The notes under the pieces: generated by a model
Database searches by the model: none
Seen by the model: the letters and a program-made list of their open reading frames with translations, nothing else
Told to the model about the DNA's origin: nothing
Program-made: the position numbers and the translations under genes
Shown here: positions 6,210 through 6,987 of the stretch, one piece after another
Position numbering within the stretch: the first letter of the stretch is position 1
Layout of the letters: the number at the start of each line of letters is the position of its first letter
DNA from: Anaerolineaceae bacterium
GTDB taxonomy: Bacteria > Chloroflexota > Anaerolineae > Anaerolineales > Anaerolineaceae
Assembly: GCA_027348305.1 (NCBI GenBank)
Contig: DAIEPS010000095.1
Span: 1 to 6,987 of the forward strand
Direction of reading: 5' to 3'
DNA length: 6,987 bases

Positions 6210-6987
6210 GCGGCCACCACCTGAACCTGGCTGCCGGACGGAGTTTTTTCGATCTCTATGCGGGCAGAAAAGGCGTCTTTGAGGCGTTCGAGATGGGTGA
6301 TGACCAGGATCTTGGCAAAATCTTCGTGGGCAGTATTGATGGCCTGGATGAGATCCTGGATGCCTTCACTATCCTGGCTGCCAAAGCCCTCATCGATCAC
6401 CAGGGTTTGCAGACGTGCCCCCGCCCGTTTTGCCAGCACCTGGCTCAAGGCCAGACGCACAGAAAAGTTGATCCTGAAGGCTTCGCCACCAGAGAACAAC
6501 TCGTACTCGCGGTCATAACCCCCGACGGTGATGACGATGTCGAGGGTTTCCTTGCGGTCATCCCGTTTTTCGTCTTTGAATTGTTTTTGGGTCCTGAAAA
6601 AGAGGGTCATTTCGCCGTTGCTCAAGCCTTCAAGGATCTTGTTGGCATGTTTTTCGATACTTGGGATTTCCTGCTCGATCAGCAGCGCGGGGATGCCGTC
6701 TTTGCCGAAGGCTTTTTCAAGCATCTTCAATTGGGCGATCTGGTGCAGGATCTGCCCTTTTTCTTCCTCTTTGGCGGCTTTTTGTTTCTTAACATCATCC
6801 AGCACGTCTACGCGGTTGCGGGCGTAGCCTACTTTGGTGAGCAAATTGTTGACCTGTTCCTGCAGATCGGCTGAAGTATTGACCGTAACGTTGTTGATCT
6901 TGGTTACCACGTCTCCTTCCTTTATACCGGCTTCCTTGGCACCTCCATCATCATTCACTTTGGCGATATAAACACCTTCCAGTTCAT
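6206..6987 (-). CDS. sbcC: SbcC-like ATPase C-terminal part, joined to a PDZ segment; 5' end outside window
   Basis: The frame is open to the window edge. From about residue 40 (counting from the ATG at 6958) it reads as the end of an SbcC/Rad50-type protein: a charged coiled-coil return (about 45-80), FGKDGIPALLIEQEIPSIE (84-102), the ABC signature ELFSGGEAFRINFSVRLALS (153-172), Walker B with D-loop LQTLVIDEGFGSQD (183-196) and the switch-histidine segment ILVITHLERLKDAF (217-230, H222). Known SbcC pairs its N- and C-terminal ATPase lobes and works with the SbcD nuclease on DNA ends and hairpins; neither SbcD nor the N-lobe is in view. The first 36 residues and the codons before them instead match an HtrA/DegP PDZ domain. 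The ATG at 6958 lies inside the PDZ homology and is not a likely true start. The gene heads the operon seen here. Confidence 0.85.
   Translation of the reverse strand, partial: ELEGVYIAKVNDDGGAKEAGIKEGDVVTKINNVTVNTSADLQEQVNNLLTKVGYARNRVDVLDDVKKQKAAKEEEKGQILHQIAQLKMLEKAFGKDGIPALLIEQEIPSIEKHANKILEGLSNGEMTLFFRTQKQFKDEKRDDRKETLDIVITVGGYDREYELFSGGEAFRINFSVRLALSQVLAKRAGARLQTLVIDEGFGSQDSEGIQDLIQAINTAHEDFAKILVITHLERLKDAFSARIEIEKTPSGSQVQVVAA
6851..6987 (-). other. HtrA/DegP-type PDZ-coding segment at the 5' side of the SbcC frame
   Basis: In frame with the SbcC part, this encodes ELEGVYIAKVNDDGG then AKEAGIKEGDVVTKINNV, ending at SADLQEQV. The GVY...GGA..AGIKEGDV(I/V)..I....V.....LQEQV pattern is that of PDZ domains in periplasmic HtrA/DegP serine proteases, and looks closest to Bacteroidota versions (from memory). 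PDZ domains bind peptide C-termini in the periplasm, which makes no sense in front of a cytosolic SbcC lobe. GC by hand count is 48% in 6901-6960 against 58% in 6361-6420. This is either a chimeric join in assembly or a recent gene fusion. Confidence 0.7.

Overview
The window looks like a piece of a moderately GC-rich environmental bacterial genome. The protein sequences, remembered rather than searched, look most like Chloroflexota (Anaerolineae); that assignment is an inference. Every gene I can support is on the minus strand, so the genes read from high to low coordinates.

Right-hand block (6987 to 3018): a tightly packed, overlapping operon. It opens with the C-terminal ATPase half of an SbcC-like DNA-repair protein, which in this sequence is joined in frame to an HtrA/DegP-type PDZ segment, either an odd fusion or an assembly join. 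Two GT4-type glycosyltransferases and an ADP-ribosylglycohydrolase (DraG family) follow. The junctions are two 4-nt ATGA overlaps and one 17-nt overlap, so translational coupling is likely. The glycosyltransferases suggest cell-surface polysaccharide or glycoconjugate synthesis. The link to SbcC and the hydrolase may only be co-transcription.

Middle (3017 to 2784): a 234-bp non-coding stretch with two distinct palindromic structures. One is a nested GC-rich element (2921-3001) that looks like an interspersed REP-type repeat. The other is an AT-rich imperfect palindrome of 61 bp (2806-2866) just upstream of the next gene.

Left-hand block: 2783-1446 encodes a complete AAA+ ATPase of the AAA_14/DUF4143 type, clearly more AT-rich than its surroundings (hand count 37% GC in 2521-2580, against 65% in 301-360 and 70% in 5461-5520). 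It looks like an acquired island that spans roughly 1380-2880. Below it, 1360-1 encodes the membrane part of a fused MFS/spermidine-synthase protein. That gene runs off the window just as its methyltransferase-like domain begins, and its start codon lies at the edge of the AT-rich island.

I found no RNA genes, CRISPR array, transposase or convincing intrinsic terminator. I did not find a clearly new multi-gene system. The items most worth checking are the PDZ-SbcC junction, the 61-bp palindrome and the glycosyltransferase with a degenerate EX7E motif.
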